Assembly (NCBI GenBank): GCA_029224185.1
Contig: JANZKI010000041.1
Coordinates: 744,001-808,000 of the forward strand
Length of the DNA stretch: 64,000 nucleotides
Source of the DNA: Karalla daura
Taxonomy: Eukaryota; Chordata; Actinopteri; Chaetodontiformes; Leiognathidae
Direction of reading: 5' to 3'
The translations under genes and the position numbers were made by a program. The notes beneath the pieces were generated by a model. It had not been told where the DNA came from. It ran no database searches and was given only the letters and a program-made list of their open reading frames with translations. Positions 50,376-62,621 of this stretch are shown piece by piece. Position 1 is the first letter of the stretch; each line of letters begins with the position of its first letter.

Positions 50376-53300
50376 GTTGAGCCTGTTTACAGCCCCCTGC
50401 ATAGTAGAATGCAGGGAAAAGCGCTTTGAAAAAGTTTGTTGATACGTGCACCATTGGCCCATACACAGTGCAGCAACATGCTTGAAAAGTGTTTAGAACG
50501 CTTAGTTGAGCCCGTTTACAGCCCCCTGCATAGGAGACTGCGGGGAAAAGCGCTTTGAAAAAGTTTGTTGATACGTGCACCATTGGCCCACACGCAGTGC
50601 AGCAACAGGCCTGAAAAGTGTTTAGAACGCTTAGTTGAGCCTGTTTACAGCCCCCTGCATGGGAGACTGCGGGGAAAAGCGCTTTGATAAAGTTTGTTGA
50701 TACGTGCACCATTGGCCCACACGCAGTGCAGCAACAGGCCTGAAAAGTGTTTAGAACGCTTAGTTGAGCCTGTTTACAGCCCCCTGCATAGGAGACTGTG
50801 GGGAAAAGCGCTTTGAAAAAGTTTGTTGATACGTGCACCATTGGCCCACACGCAGTGCAGCAACAGGCCTGAAAAGTGTTTAGAACGCTTAGTTGAGCCT
50901 GTTTACAGCCCCCTGCATGGGAGACTGCGGGGAAAAGCGCTTTGATAAAGTTTGTTGATACGTGCACCATTGTCCCACACGCAGTGCAGCAACAGGCCTG
51001 AAAAGTGTTTAGAACGCTTAGTTGAGCCTGTTTACAGCCCCCTGCATGGGAGACTGCGGGGAAAAGCGCTTTGAAAAAGTTTGTTGATATGTGCACCATT
51101 GGCCCACACGCAGTGCAGCAACAGGCCTGAAAAGTGTTTAGAACGCTTAGTTGAGCCTGTTTACAGGCCCCTGCATGGGAGACTGCGGGGAAAAGCGCTT
51201 TGATAAAGTTTGTTGATACGTGCACCATTGGCCCACACGCAGTGCAGCAACAGGCCTGAAAAGTGTTTAGAACGCTTAGTTGAGCCTGTTTACAGCCCCC
51301 TGCATAGGAGACTGCGAGGAAAAGCGCTTTGAAAAAGTTTGTTGATACGTGCACCATTGGCCCATACGTAGTGCAGCAACAGGCCTGAAAAGTGTTTAGA
51401 ACGCTTAGTTGAGCCTGTTTACAGCCCCCTGCATAGGAGACTGCGGGGAAAAGCGCTTTGAAAAAGTATGTTGATACGTGCACCATTGGCCCATACGTAG
51501 TGCAGCAACAGGCCTGAAAAGTGTTTAGAACGCTTAGTTGAGCCTGTTTACAGCCCCCTGCATGGGAGACTGCGGGGAAAAGCGCTTTGAAAAAGTTTGT
51601 TGATACGTGCACCATTGGCCCACACGCAGTGCAGCAACAGGCCTGAAAAGTGTTTAGAACGCTTAGTTGAGCCTGTTTACAGCCCCCTGCATGGGAGACT
51701 GCAGGGAAAAGCGCTTTGATAAAGTTTGTTGATACGTGCACCATTGGCCCACACGCAGTGCAGCAACAGGCCTGAAAAGTGTTTAGAACGCTTAGTTGAG
51801 CCCGTTTACAGCCCCCTGCATAGCAGACTGCGGGGAAAAGCGCTTTGAAAAAGTTTGTTGATATGTGCACCATTGGCCCACACGCAGTGCAGTAACAGGC
51901 CTGAAAAGTGTTTAGAACGCTTAGTTGAGCCTGTTTACAGCCCCCTGCATAGGAGACTGCGGGGAAAAGCGCTTTGAAAAAGTTTGTTGATACGTGCACC
52001 ATTGGCCCACACGCAGTGCAGCAACAGGCCTGAAAAGTGTTTAGAACGCTTAGTTGAGCCCGTTTACAGCCCCCTGCATAGCAGACTGCGGGGAAAAGCG
52101 CTTTGAAAAAGTTTGTTGATATGTGCACCATTGGCCCACACGCAGTGCAGCAACAGGCCTGAAAAGTGTTTAGAACGCTTAGTTGAGCCTGTTTACAGCC
52201 CCCTGCATAGGAGACTGCGGGGAAAAGCGCTTTGATAAAGTTTGTTGATACGTGCACCATTGGCCCATACGTAGTGCAGTAACAGGCCTGAAAAGTGTTT
52301 AGAACGCTTAGTTGAGCCTGTTTACAGCCTCCTGCATAGGAGACTGCGAGGAAAAGCGCTTTGAAAAAGTTTGTTGATACGTGCACCATTGGCCCACACG
52401 CAGTGCAGCAACAGGCCTGAAAAGTGTTTAGAACGCTTAGTTGAGCCTGTTTACAGCCCCCTGCATGGGAGACTGCGGGGAAAAGCGCTTTGAAAAAGTT
52501 TGCTGATTCGTGCACCATTGGCCCATACGTAGTGCAGCAACAGGCCTGAAAAGTGTTTAGAACGCTTAGTTGAGCCTGTTTACAGCCCCCTGCATGGGAG
52601 ACTGCGGGGAAAAGCGCTTTGAAAAAGTTTGTTGATACGTGCACCATTGGCCCACACGCAGTGCAGCAACAGGCCTGAAAAGTGTTTAGAACGCTTAGTT
52701 GAGCCTGTTTACAGCCCCCTGCATGGGAGACTGCGGGGAAAAGCGCTTTGATAAAGTTTGTTGATACGTGCACCATTGGCCCACACGCAGTGCAGCAACA
52801 GGCCTGAAAAGTGTTTAGAACGCTTAGTTGAGCCCGTTTACAGCCCCCTGCATAGCAGACTGCGGGGAAAAGCGCTTTGAAAAAGTTTGTTGATATGTGC
52901 ACCATTGGCCCACACGCAGTGCAGTAACAGGCCTGAAAAGTGTTTAGAACGCTTAGTTGAGCCTGTTTACAGCCCCCTGCATAGGAGACTGCGGGGAAAA
53001 GCGCTTTGAAAAAGTTTGTTGATACGTGCACCATTGGCCCACACGCAGTGCAGCAACAGGCCTGAAAAGTGTTTAGAACGCTTAGTTGAGCCCGTTTACA
53101 GCCCCCTGCATAGCAGACTGCGGGGAAAAGCGCTTTGAAAAAGTTTGTTGATATGTGCACCATTGGCCCACACGCAGTGCAGCAACAGGCCTGAAAAGTG
53201 TTTAGAACGCTTAGTTGAGCCTGTTTACAGCCCCCTGCATAGGAGACTGCGGGGAAAAGCGCTTTGATAAAGTTTGTTGATACGTGCACCATTGGCCCAT

Positions 53301-55857
53301 ACGTCGTGCAGTAACAGGCCTGAAAAGTGTTTAGAACGCTTAGTTGAGCCTGTTTACAGCCCCCTGCATAGGAGACTGCGAGGAAAAGCGCTTTGAAAAA
53401 GTTTGTTGATACGTGCACCATTGGCCCATACGCAGTGCAGCAACAGGCCTGAAAAGTGTTTAGAACGCTTAGTTGAGCCTGTTTACAGCCCCCTGCATAG
53501 TAGAATGCAGGGAAAAGTGCTTTGAAAAAGTTTGTTGATACGTGCACCATTGGCCCATGCACAGTGCAGCAACAGGCTTGAAAAGTGTTTAGAACGCTTC
53601 GTTGAGCCTGTTTACAGCCCCCTGCATGGGAGACTGCGGGGAAAAGCGCTTTGAAAAAGTTTGTTGATACGTGCACCATTGGCCCATACGCAGTGCAGCA
53701 ACAGGCTTGAAAAGTGTTTAGAACGCTTAGTTGAGCCTGTTTACAGCCCCCTGCATAGTAGAATGCAGGGAAAAGCGCTTTGAAAAAGTTTGTTGATACG
53801 TGCACCATTGGCCCATACACAGTGCAGCAACAGGCTTGAAAAGTGTTTAGAACGCTTAGTTGAACCTGTTTACAGCCCCCTGCATAGGAGACTGCGGGGA
53901 AAAGCGCTTTGAAAAAGTTTGTTGATACGTGCACCATTGGCCCACACGCAGTGCAGCAAAAGGCCTGAAAAGTGTTTAGAACGCTTAGTTGAGCCTGTTT
54001 ACAGCCCCCTGCATGGGAGACTGCGGGGAAAAGCGCTTTGATAAAGTTTGTTGATACGTGCACCATTGGCCCACACGCAGTGCAGCAACAGGCCTGAAAA
54101 GTGTTTAGAACGCTTAGTTGAGCCTGTTTACAGCCCCCTGCATGGGAGACTGCGGGGGAAAGCGCTTTGAAAAAGTTTGTTGATATGTGCACCATTGGCC
54201 CACACGCAGTGCAGCAACAGGCCTGAAAAGTGTTTAGAACGCTTAGTTGAGCCTGTTTACAGGCCCCTGCATGGGAGACTGCGGGGAAAAGCGCTTTGAT
54301 AAAGTTTGTTGATACGTGCACCATTGGCCCACACGCAGTGCAGCAACAGGCTTGAAAAGTGTTTAGAACGCTTAGTTGAGCCTGTTTACAGCCCCCTGCA
54401 TAGGAGACTGCGAGGAAAAGCGCTTTGAAAAAGTTTGTTGATACGTGCACCATTGGCCCATACGTAGTGCAGCAACAGGCCTGAAAAGTGTTTAGAACGC
54501 TTAGTTGAGCCTGTTTACAGCCCCCTGCATGGGAGACTGCGGGGAAAAGCGCTTTGAAAAAGTTTGCTGATTCGTGCACCATTGGCCCACACGCAGTGCA
54601 GCAACAGGCCTGAAAAGTGTTTAGAACGCTTAGTTGAGCCTGTTTACAGCCCCCTGCATAGGAGACTGCGGGGAAAAGCGCTTTGAAAAAGTATGTTGAT
54701 ACGTGCACCATTGGCCCATACGTAGTGCAGCAACAGGCCTGAAAAGTGTTTAGAACGCTTAGTTGAGCCTGTTTACAGCCCCCTGCATGGGAGACTGCGG
54801 GGAAAAGCGCTTTGAAAAAGTTTGTTGATACGTGCACCATTGGCCCACACGCAGTGCAGCAACAGGCCTGAAAAGTGTTTAGAACGCTTAGTTGAGCCCG
54901 TTTACAGCCTCCTGCATAGCAGACTGCGGGGAAAAGCGCTTTGAAAAAGTTTGTTGATATGTGCACCATTGGCCCACACGCAGTGCAGCAACAGGCCTGA
55001 AAAGTGTTTAGAACGCTTAGTTGAGCCTGTTTACAGGCCCCTGCATGGGAGACTGCGGGGAAAAGCGCTTTGATAAAGTTTGTTGATACGTGCACCATTG
55101 GCCCACACGCAGTGCAGCAACAGGCCTGAAAAGTGTTTAGAACGCTTAGTTGAGCCTGTTTACAGCCCCCTGCATAGGAGACTGCGGAGAAAAGCGCTTT
55201 GAAAAAGTTTGTTGATACGTGCACCATTGGCCCACACGCAGTGCAGCAACAGGCCTGAAAAGTGTTTAGAACGCTTAGTTGAGCCCGTTTACAGCCCCCT
55301 GCATAGCAGACTGCGGGGAAAAGCGCTTTGAAAAAGTTTGTTGATATGTGCACCATTGGCCCACACGCAGTGCAGCAACAGGCCTGAAAAGTGTTTAGAA
55401 CGCTTAGTTGAGCCTGTTTACAGGCCCCTGCATGGGAGACTGCGGGGAAAAGCGCTTTGATAAAGTTTGTTGATACGTGCACCATTGGCCCACACGCAGT
55501 GCAGCAACAGGCCTGAAAAGTGTTTAGAACGCTTAGTTGAGCCTGTTTACAGCCCCCTGCATAGGAGACTGCGGGGAAAAGCGCTTTGAAAAAGTTTGTT
55601 GATACGTGCACCATTGGCCCACACGCAGTGCAGCAACAGGCCTGAAAAGTGTTTAGAACGCTTAGTTGAGCCCGTTTACAGCCCCCTGCATAGCAGACTG
55701 CGGGGAAAAGCGCTTTGAAAAAGTTTGTTGATATGTGCACCATTGGCCCACACGCAGTGCAGCAACAGGCCTGAAAAGTGTTTAGAACGCTTAGTTGAGC
55801 CTGTTTACAGCCCCCTGCATAGGAGACTGCGGGGAAAAGCGCTTTGAAAAAGTATGT

Positions 55858-55860
55858 TTA
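55858..55860 (-). other. Second copy of the in-frame stop
   Basis: This matches 46,060-46,062 at an offset of 9,798 bp: the same substitution (T at 55,859) in the same monomer subtype. It marks the start of higher-order copy 3. Confidence 0.85.
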
Positions 55861-57470
55861 TACGTGCACCATTGGCCCATACGTAGTGCAGCAACAGGCC
55901 TGAAAAGTGTTTAGAACGCTTAGTTGAGCCTGTTTACAGCCCCCTGCATGGGAGACTGCGGGGAAAAGCGCTTTGAAAAAGTTTGTTGATACGTGCACCA
56001 TTGGCCCACACGCAGTGCAGCAACAGGCCTGAAAAGTGTTTAGAACGCTTAGTTGAGCCTGTTTACAGCCCCCTGCATGGGAGACTGCGGGGAAAAGCGC
56101 TTTGATAAAGTTTGTTGATACGTGCACCATTGGCCCACACGCAGTGCAGCAACAGGCCTGAAAAGTGTTTAGAACGCTTAGTTGAGCCCGTTTACAGCCC
56201 CCTGCATAGCAGACTGCGGGGAAAAGCGCTTTGAAAAAGTTTGTTGATATGTGCACCATTGGCCCACACGCAGTGCAGTAACAGGCCTGAAAAGTGTTTA
56301 GAACGCTTAGTTGAGCCTGTTTACAGCCCCCTGCATAGGAGACTGCGGGGAAAAGCGCTTTGATAAAGTTTGTTGATACGTGCACCATTGGCCCATACGT
56401 AGTGCAGTAACAGGCCTGAAAAGTGTTTAGAACGCTTAGTTGAGCCTGTTTACAGCCCCCTGCATAGGAGACTGCGAGGAAAAGCGCTTTGAAAAAGTTT
56501 GTTGATACGTGCACCATTGGCCCATACGCAGTGCAGCAACAGGCCTGAAAAGTGTTTAGAACGCTTAGTTGAGCCTGTTTACAGCCCCCTGCATGGGAGA
56601 CTGCGGGGAAAAGCGCTTTGAAAAAGTTTGCTGATTCGTGCACCATTGGCCCACACGCAGTGCAGCAACAGGCCTGAAAAGTGTTTAGAACGCTTAGTTG
56701 AGCCTGTTTACAGCCCCCTGCATAGGAGACTGCGGGGAAAAGCGCTTTGATAAAGTTTGTTGATACGTGCACCATTGGCCCATACGTAGTGCAGTAACAG
56801 GCCTGAAAAGTGTTTAGAACGCTTAGTTGAGCCTGTTTACAGCCCCCTGCATAGGAGACTGCGAGGAAAAGCGCTTTGAAAAAGTTTGTTGATACGTGCA
56901 CCATTGGCCCATACGTAGTGCAGCAACAGGCCTGAAAAGTGTTTAGAACGCTTAGTTGAGCCTGTTTACAGCCCCCTGCATGGGAGACTGCGGGGAAAAG
57001 CGCTTTGAAAAAGTTTGCTGATTCGTGCACCATTGGCCCACACGCAGTGCAGCAACAGGCCTGAAAAGTGTTTAGAACGCTTAGTTGAGCCTGTTTACAG
57101 CCCCCTGCATAGGAGACTGCGGGGAAAAGCGCTTTGATAAAGTTTGTTGATACGTGCACCATTGGCCCATACGTAGTGCAGTAACAGGCCTGAAAAGTGT
57201 TTAGAACGCTTAGTTGAGCCTGTTTACAGCCCCCTGCATAGGAGACTGCGGGGAAAAGCGCTTTGAAAAAGTTTGTTGATACGTGCACCATTGGCCCACA
57301 CGCAGTGCAGCAACAGGCCTGAAAAGTGTTTAGAACGCTTAGTTGAGCCTGTTTACAGCCCCCTGCATAGTAGAATGCAGGGAAAAGTGCTTTGAAAAAG
57401 TTTGTTGATACGTGCACCATTGGCCCATACACAGTGCAGCAACAGGCTTGAAAAGTGTTTAGAACGCTTC

Positions 57471-57596
57471 GTTGAGCCTTACAGCCCCCTGCATGGGAGA
57501 CTGCGGGGAAAAGCGCTTTGAAAAAGTTTGTTGATACGTGCACCATTGGCCCATACGCAGTGCAGCAACAGGCTTGAAAAGTGTTTTGAACGCTTA
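57471..57596. repeat. B monomer with 3-bp deletion, marker 4 of 6
   Basis: Same deletion, exactly 9,798 bp after marker 2 and sharing its GTGTTTTGAACG change (G at 57,588). Confidence 0.9.
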
Positions 57597-59789
57597 GTTG
57601 AGCCTGTTTACAGCCCCCTGCATAGTAGAATGCAGGGAAAAGCGCTTTGAAAAAGTTTGTTGATACGTGCACCATTGGCCCATACACAGTGCAGCAACAG
57701 GCTTGAAAAGTGTTTAGAACGCTTAGTTGAGCCCGTTTACAGCCCCCTGCATAGGAGACTGCGGGGAAAAGCACTTTGAAAAAGTTTGTTGATACGTGCA
57801 CCATTGGCCCACACGCAGTGCAGCAACAGGCCTGAAAAGTGTTTAGAACGCTTAGTTGAGCCTGTTTACAGCCCCCTGCATGGGAGACTGCGGGGAAAAG
57901 CGCTTTGATAAAGTTTGTTGATACGTGCACCATTGGCCCACACGCAGTGCAGCAACAGGCCTGAAAAGTGTTTAGAACGCTTAGTTGAGCCTGTTTACAG
58001 CCCCCTGCATAGGAGACTGTGGGGAAAAGCGCTTTGAAAAAGTTTGTTGATACGTGCACCATTGGCCCACACGCAGTGCAGCAACAGGCCTGAAAAGTGT
58101 TTAGAACGCTTAGTTGAGCCTGTTTACAGCCCCCTGCATGGGAGACTGCGGGGAAAAGCGCTTTGATAAAGTTTGTTGATACGTGCACCATTGGCCCACA
58201 CGCAGTGCAGCAACAGGCCTGAAAAGTGTTTAGAACGCTTAGTTGAGCCTGTTTACAGCCCCCTGCATGGGAGACTGCGGGGAAAAGCGCTTTGAAAAAG
58301 TTTGTTGATACGTGCACCATTGGCCCACACGCAGTGCAGCAACAGGCCTGAAAAGTGTTTAGAACGCTTAGTTGAGCCTGTTTACAGCCCCCTGCATGGG
58401 AGACTGCGGGGAAAAGCGCTTTGATAAAGTTTGTTGATACGTGCACCATTGGCCCACACGCAGTGCAGCAACAGGCCTGAAAAGTGTTTAGAACGCTTAG
58501 TTGAGCCCGTTTACAGCCCCCTGCATAGCAGACTGCGGGGAAAAGCGCTTTGAAAAAGTTTGTTGATATGTGCACCATTGGCCCACACGCAGTGCAGTAA
58601 CAGGCCTGAAAAGTGTTTAGAACGCTTAGTTGAGCCTGTTTACAGCCCCCTGCATAGGAGACTGCGGGGAAAAGCGCTTTGAAAAAGTTTGTTGATACGT
58701 GCACCATTGGCCCACACGCAGTGCAGCAACAGGCCTGAAAAGTGTTTAGAACGCTTAGTTGAGCCCGTTTACAGCCCCCTGCATAGCAGACTGCGGGGAA
58801 AAGCGCTTTGAAAAAGTTTGTTGATATGTGCACCATTGGCCCACACGCAGTGCAGCATAAGGCCTGAAAAGTGTTTAGAACGCTTAGTTGAGCCTGTTTA
58901 CAGCCCCCTGCATAGGAGACTGCGGGGAAAAGCGCTTTGATAAAGTTTGTTGATACGTGCACCATTGGCCCATACGTAGTGCAGTAACAGGCCTGAAAAG
59001 TGTTTAGAACGCTTAGTTGAGCCTGTTTACAGCCCCCTGCATAGGAGACTGCGAGGAAAAGCGCTTTGAAAAAGTTTGTTGATACGTGCACCATTGGCCC
59101 ATACGCAGTGCAGCAACAGGCCTGAAAAGTGTTTAGAACGCTTAGTTGAGCCTGTTTACAGCCCCCTGCATGGGAGACTGCGGGGAAAAGCGCTTTGAAA
59201 AAGTTTGCTGATTCGTGCACAATTGGCCCACACGCAGTGCAGTAACAGGCCTGAAAAGTGTTTAGAACGCTTAGTTGAGCCTGTTTACAGCCCCCTGCAT
59301 AGGAGACTGCGGGGAAAAGCGCTTTGATAAAGTTTGTTGATACGTGCACCATTGGCCCATACGTAGTGCAGTAACAGGCCTGAAAAGTGTTTAGAACGCT
59401 TAGTTGAGCCTGTTTACAGCCCCCTGCATAGGAGACTGCGAGGAAAAGCGCTTTGAAAAAGTTTGTTGATACGTGCACCATTGGCCCATACGTAGTGCAG
59501 CAACAGGCCTGAAAAGTGTTTAGAACGCTTAGTTGAGCCTGTTTACAGCCCCCTGCATGGGAGACTGCGGGGAAAAGCGCTTTGAAAAAGTTTGCTGATT
59601 CGTGCACCATTGGCCCACACGCAGTGCAGCAACAGGCCTGAAAAGTGTTTAGAACGCTTAGTTGAGCCTGTTTACAGCCCCCTGCATAGTAGAATGCAGG
59701 GAAAAGTGCTTTGAAAAAGTTTGTTGATACGTGCACCATTGGCCCATACACAGTGCAGCAACAGGCTTGAAAAGTGTTTAGAACGCTTC

Positions 59790-59915
59790 GTTGAGCCTTA
59801 CAGCCCCCTGCATGGGAGACTGCGGGGAAAAGCGCTTTGAAAAAGTTTGTTGATACGTGCACCATTGGCCCATACGCAGTGCAGCAACAGGCTTGAAAAG
59901 TGTTTAGAACGCTTA
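59790..59915. repeat. B monomer with 3-bp deletion, marker 5 of 6
   Basis: Same deletion, 9,540 bp after marker 3. It is followed by the same CAGCAACATGCTTG variant as marker 3, which identifies its parent copy. Confidence 0.9.
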
Positions 59916-62495
59916 GTTGAGCCTGTTTACAGCCCCCTGCATAGTAGAATGCAGGGAAAAGCGCTTTGAAAAAGTTTGTTGATACGTGCACCATTGGCCC
60001 ATACACAGTGCAGCAACATGCTTGAAAAGTGTTTAGAACGCTTAGTTGAGCCCGTTTACAGCCCCCTGCATAGGAGACTGCGGGGAAAAGCGCTTTGAAA
60101 AAGTTTGTTGATACGTGCACCATTGGCCCACACGCAGTGCAGCAACAGGCCTGAAAAGTGTTTAGAACGCTTAGTTGAGCCTGTTTACAGCCCCCTGCAT
60201 GGGAGACTGCGGGGAAAAGCGCTTTGATAAAGTTTGTTGATACGTGCACCATTGGCCCACACGCAGTGCAGCAACAGGCCTGAAAAGTGTTTAGAACGCT
60301 TAGTTGAGCCTGTTTACAGCCCCCTGCATAGGAGACTGTGGGGAAAAGCGCTTTGAAAAAGTTTGTTGATACGTGCACCATTGGCCCACACGCAGTGCAG
60401 CAACAGGCCTGAAAAGTGTTTAGAACGCTTAGTTGAGCCTGTTTACAGCCCCCTGCATGGGAGACTGCGGGGAAAAGCGCTTTGATAAAGTTTGTTGATA
60501 CGTGCACCATTGTCCCACACGCAGTGCAGCAACAGGCCTGAAAAGTGTTTAGAACGCTTAGTTGAGCCTGTTTACAGCCCCCTGCATGGGAGACTGCGGG
60601 GAAAAGCGCTTTGAAAAAGTTTGTTGATATGTGCACCATTGGCCCACACGCAGTGCAGCAACAGGCCTGAAAAGTGTTTAGAACGCTTAGTTGAGCCTGT
60701 TTACAGGCCCCTGCATGGGAGACTGCGGGGAAAAGCGCTTTGATAAAGTTTGTTGATACGTGCACCATTGGCCCACACGCAGTGCAGCAACAGGCCTGAA
60801 AAGTGTTTAGAACGCTTAGTTGAGCCTGTTTACAGCCCCCTGCATAGCAGACTGCGGGGAAAAGCGCTTTGAAAAAGTATGTTGATACGTGCACCATTGG
60901 CCCATACGTAGTGCAGCAACAGGCCTGAAAAGTGTTTAGAACGCTTAGTTGAGCCTGTTTACAGCCCCCTGCATGGGAGACTGCGGGGAAAAGCGCTTTG
61001 AAAAAGTTTGTTGATACGTGCACCATTGGCCCACACGCAGTGCAGCAACAGGCCTGAAAAGTGTTTAGAACGCTTAGTTGAGCCTGTTTACAGCCCCCTG
61101 CATAGGAGACTGCGGGGAAAAGCGCTTTGAAAAAGTTTGTTGATACGTGCACCATTGGCCCACACGCAGTGCAGCAACAGGCCTGAAAAGTGTTTAGAAC
61201 GCTTAGTTGAGCCCGTTTACAGCCCCCTGCATAGCAGACTGCGGGGAAAAGCGCTTTGAAAAAGTTTGTTGATATGTGCACCATTGGCCCACACGCAGTG
61301 CAGCAACAGGCCTGAAAAGTGTTTAGAACGCTTAGTTGAGCCTGTTTACAGCCCCCTGCATAGGAGACTGCGGGGAAAAGCGCTTTGATAAAGTTTGTTG
61401 ATACGTGCACCATTGGCCCATACGTAGTGCAGTAACAGGCCTGAAAAGTGTTTAGAACGCTTAGTTGAGCCTGTTTACAGCCTCCTGCATAGGAGACTGC
61501 GAGGAAAAGCGCTTTGAAAAAGTTTGTTGATACGTGCACCATTGGCCCACACGCAGTGCAGCAACAGGCCTGAAAAGTGTTTAGAACGCTTAGTTGAGCC
61601 TGTTTACAGCCCCCTGCATGGGAGACTGCGGGGAAAAGCGCTTTGAAAAAGTTTGCTGATTCGTGCACCATTGGCCCACACGCAGTGCAGCAACAGGCCT
61701 GAAAAGTGTTTAGAACGCTTAGTTGAGCCTGTTTACAGCCCCCTGCATAGGAGACTGCGGGGAAAAGCGCTTTGAAAAAGTTTGTTGATACGTGCACCAT
61801 TGGCCCATACGTAGTGCAGTAACAGGCCTGAAAAGTGTTTAGAACGCTTAGTTGAGCCTGTTTACAGCCCCCTGCATAGGAGACTGCGAGGAAAAGCGCT
61901 TTGAAAAAGTTTGTTGATACGTGCACCATTGGCCCATACGTAGTGCAGCAACAGGCCTGAAAAGTGTTTAGAACGCTTAGTTGAGCCTGTTTACAGCCCC
62001 CTGCATGGGAGACTGCGGGGAAAAGCGCTTTGAAAAAGTTTGCTGATTCGTGCACCATTGGCCCACACGCAGTGCAGCAACAGGCCTGAAAAGTGTTTAG
62101 AACGCTTAGTTGAGCCTGTTTACAGCCCCCTGCATAGGAGACTGCGGGGAAAAGCGCTTTGATAAAGTTTGTTGATACGTGCACCATTGGCCCATACGTA
62201 GTGCAGTAACAGGCCTGAAAAGTGTTTAGAACGCTTAGTTGAGCCTGTTTACAGCCCCCTGCATAGGAGACTGCGGGGAAAAGCGCTTTGAAAAAGTTTG
62301 TTGATACGTGCACCATTGGCCCACACGCAGTGCAGCAACAGGCCTGAAAAGTGTTTAGAACGCTTAGTTGAGCCTGTTTAAAGCCCCCTGCATAGTAGAA
62401 TGCAGGGAAAAGTGCTTTGAAAAAGTTTGTTGATACGTGCACCATTGGCCCATACACAGTGCAGCAACAGGCTTGAAAAGTGTTTAGAACGCTTC

Positions 62496-62621
62496 GTTGA
62501 GCCTTACAGCCCCCTGCATGGGAGACTGCGGGGAAAAGCGCTTTGAAAAAGTTTGTTGATACGTGCACCATTGGCCCATACGCAGTGCAGCAACAGGCTT
62601 GAAAAGTGTTTTGAACGCTTA
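62496..62621. repeat. B monomer with 3-bp deletion, marker 6 of 6
   Basis: Same deletion, with GTGTTTTGAACG (G at 62,613) as in markers 2 and 4. It lies 5,025 bp after marker 4, so it is a further duplicate of that block, not of marker 5. Confidence 0.9.

Larger units (their letters stand above)
45996..55793. repeat. Array B large higher-order repeat, copy 2 (76 monomers, 9,798 bp)
   Basis: This copy begins with a monomer carrying the private GTATGTTTATACG (T at 46,061 where the usual base is G) and ends where the same private variant reappears, at 55,859. Six independent rare marks repeat at exactly 9,798 bp, either back into copy 1 or forward into copy 3. The length equals 76 x 129 minus 6, the 6 bp being two monomers with a 3-bp deletion. 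Confidence 0.9.

Noticed and set aside
31800..62500. CENP-B box in monomers reading CTTCGTTGAGCC
   Set aside because: The first eight bases resemble the box, but the required downstream A and CGGG core are missing. In A, ATTTCGGCCGTTT also lacks the A and the CGGG.
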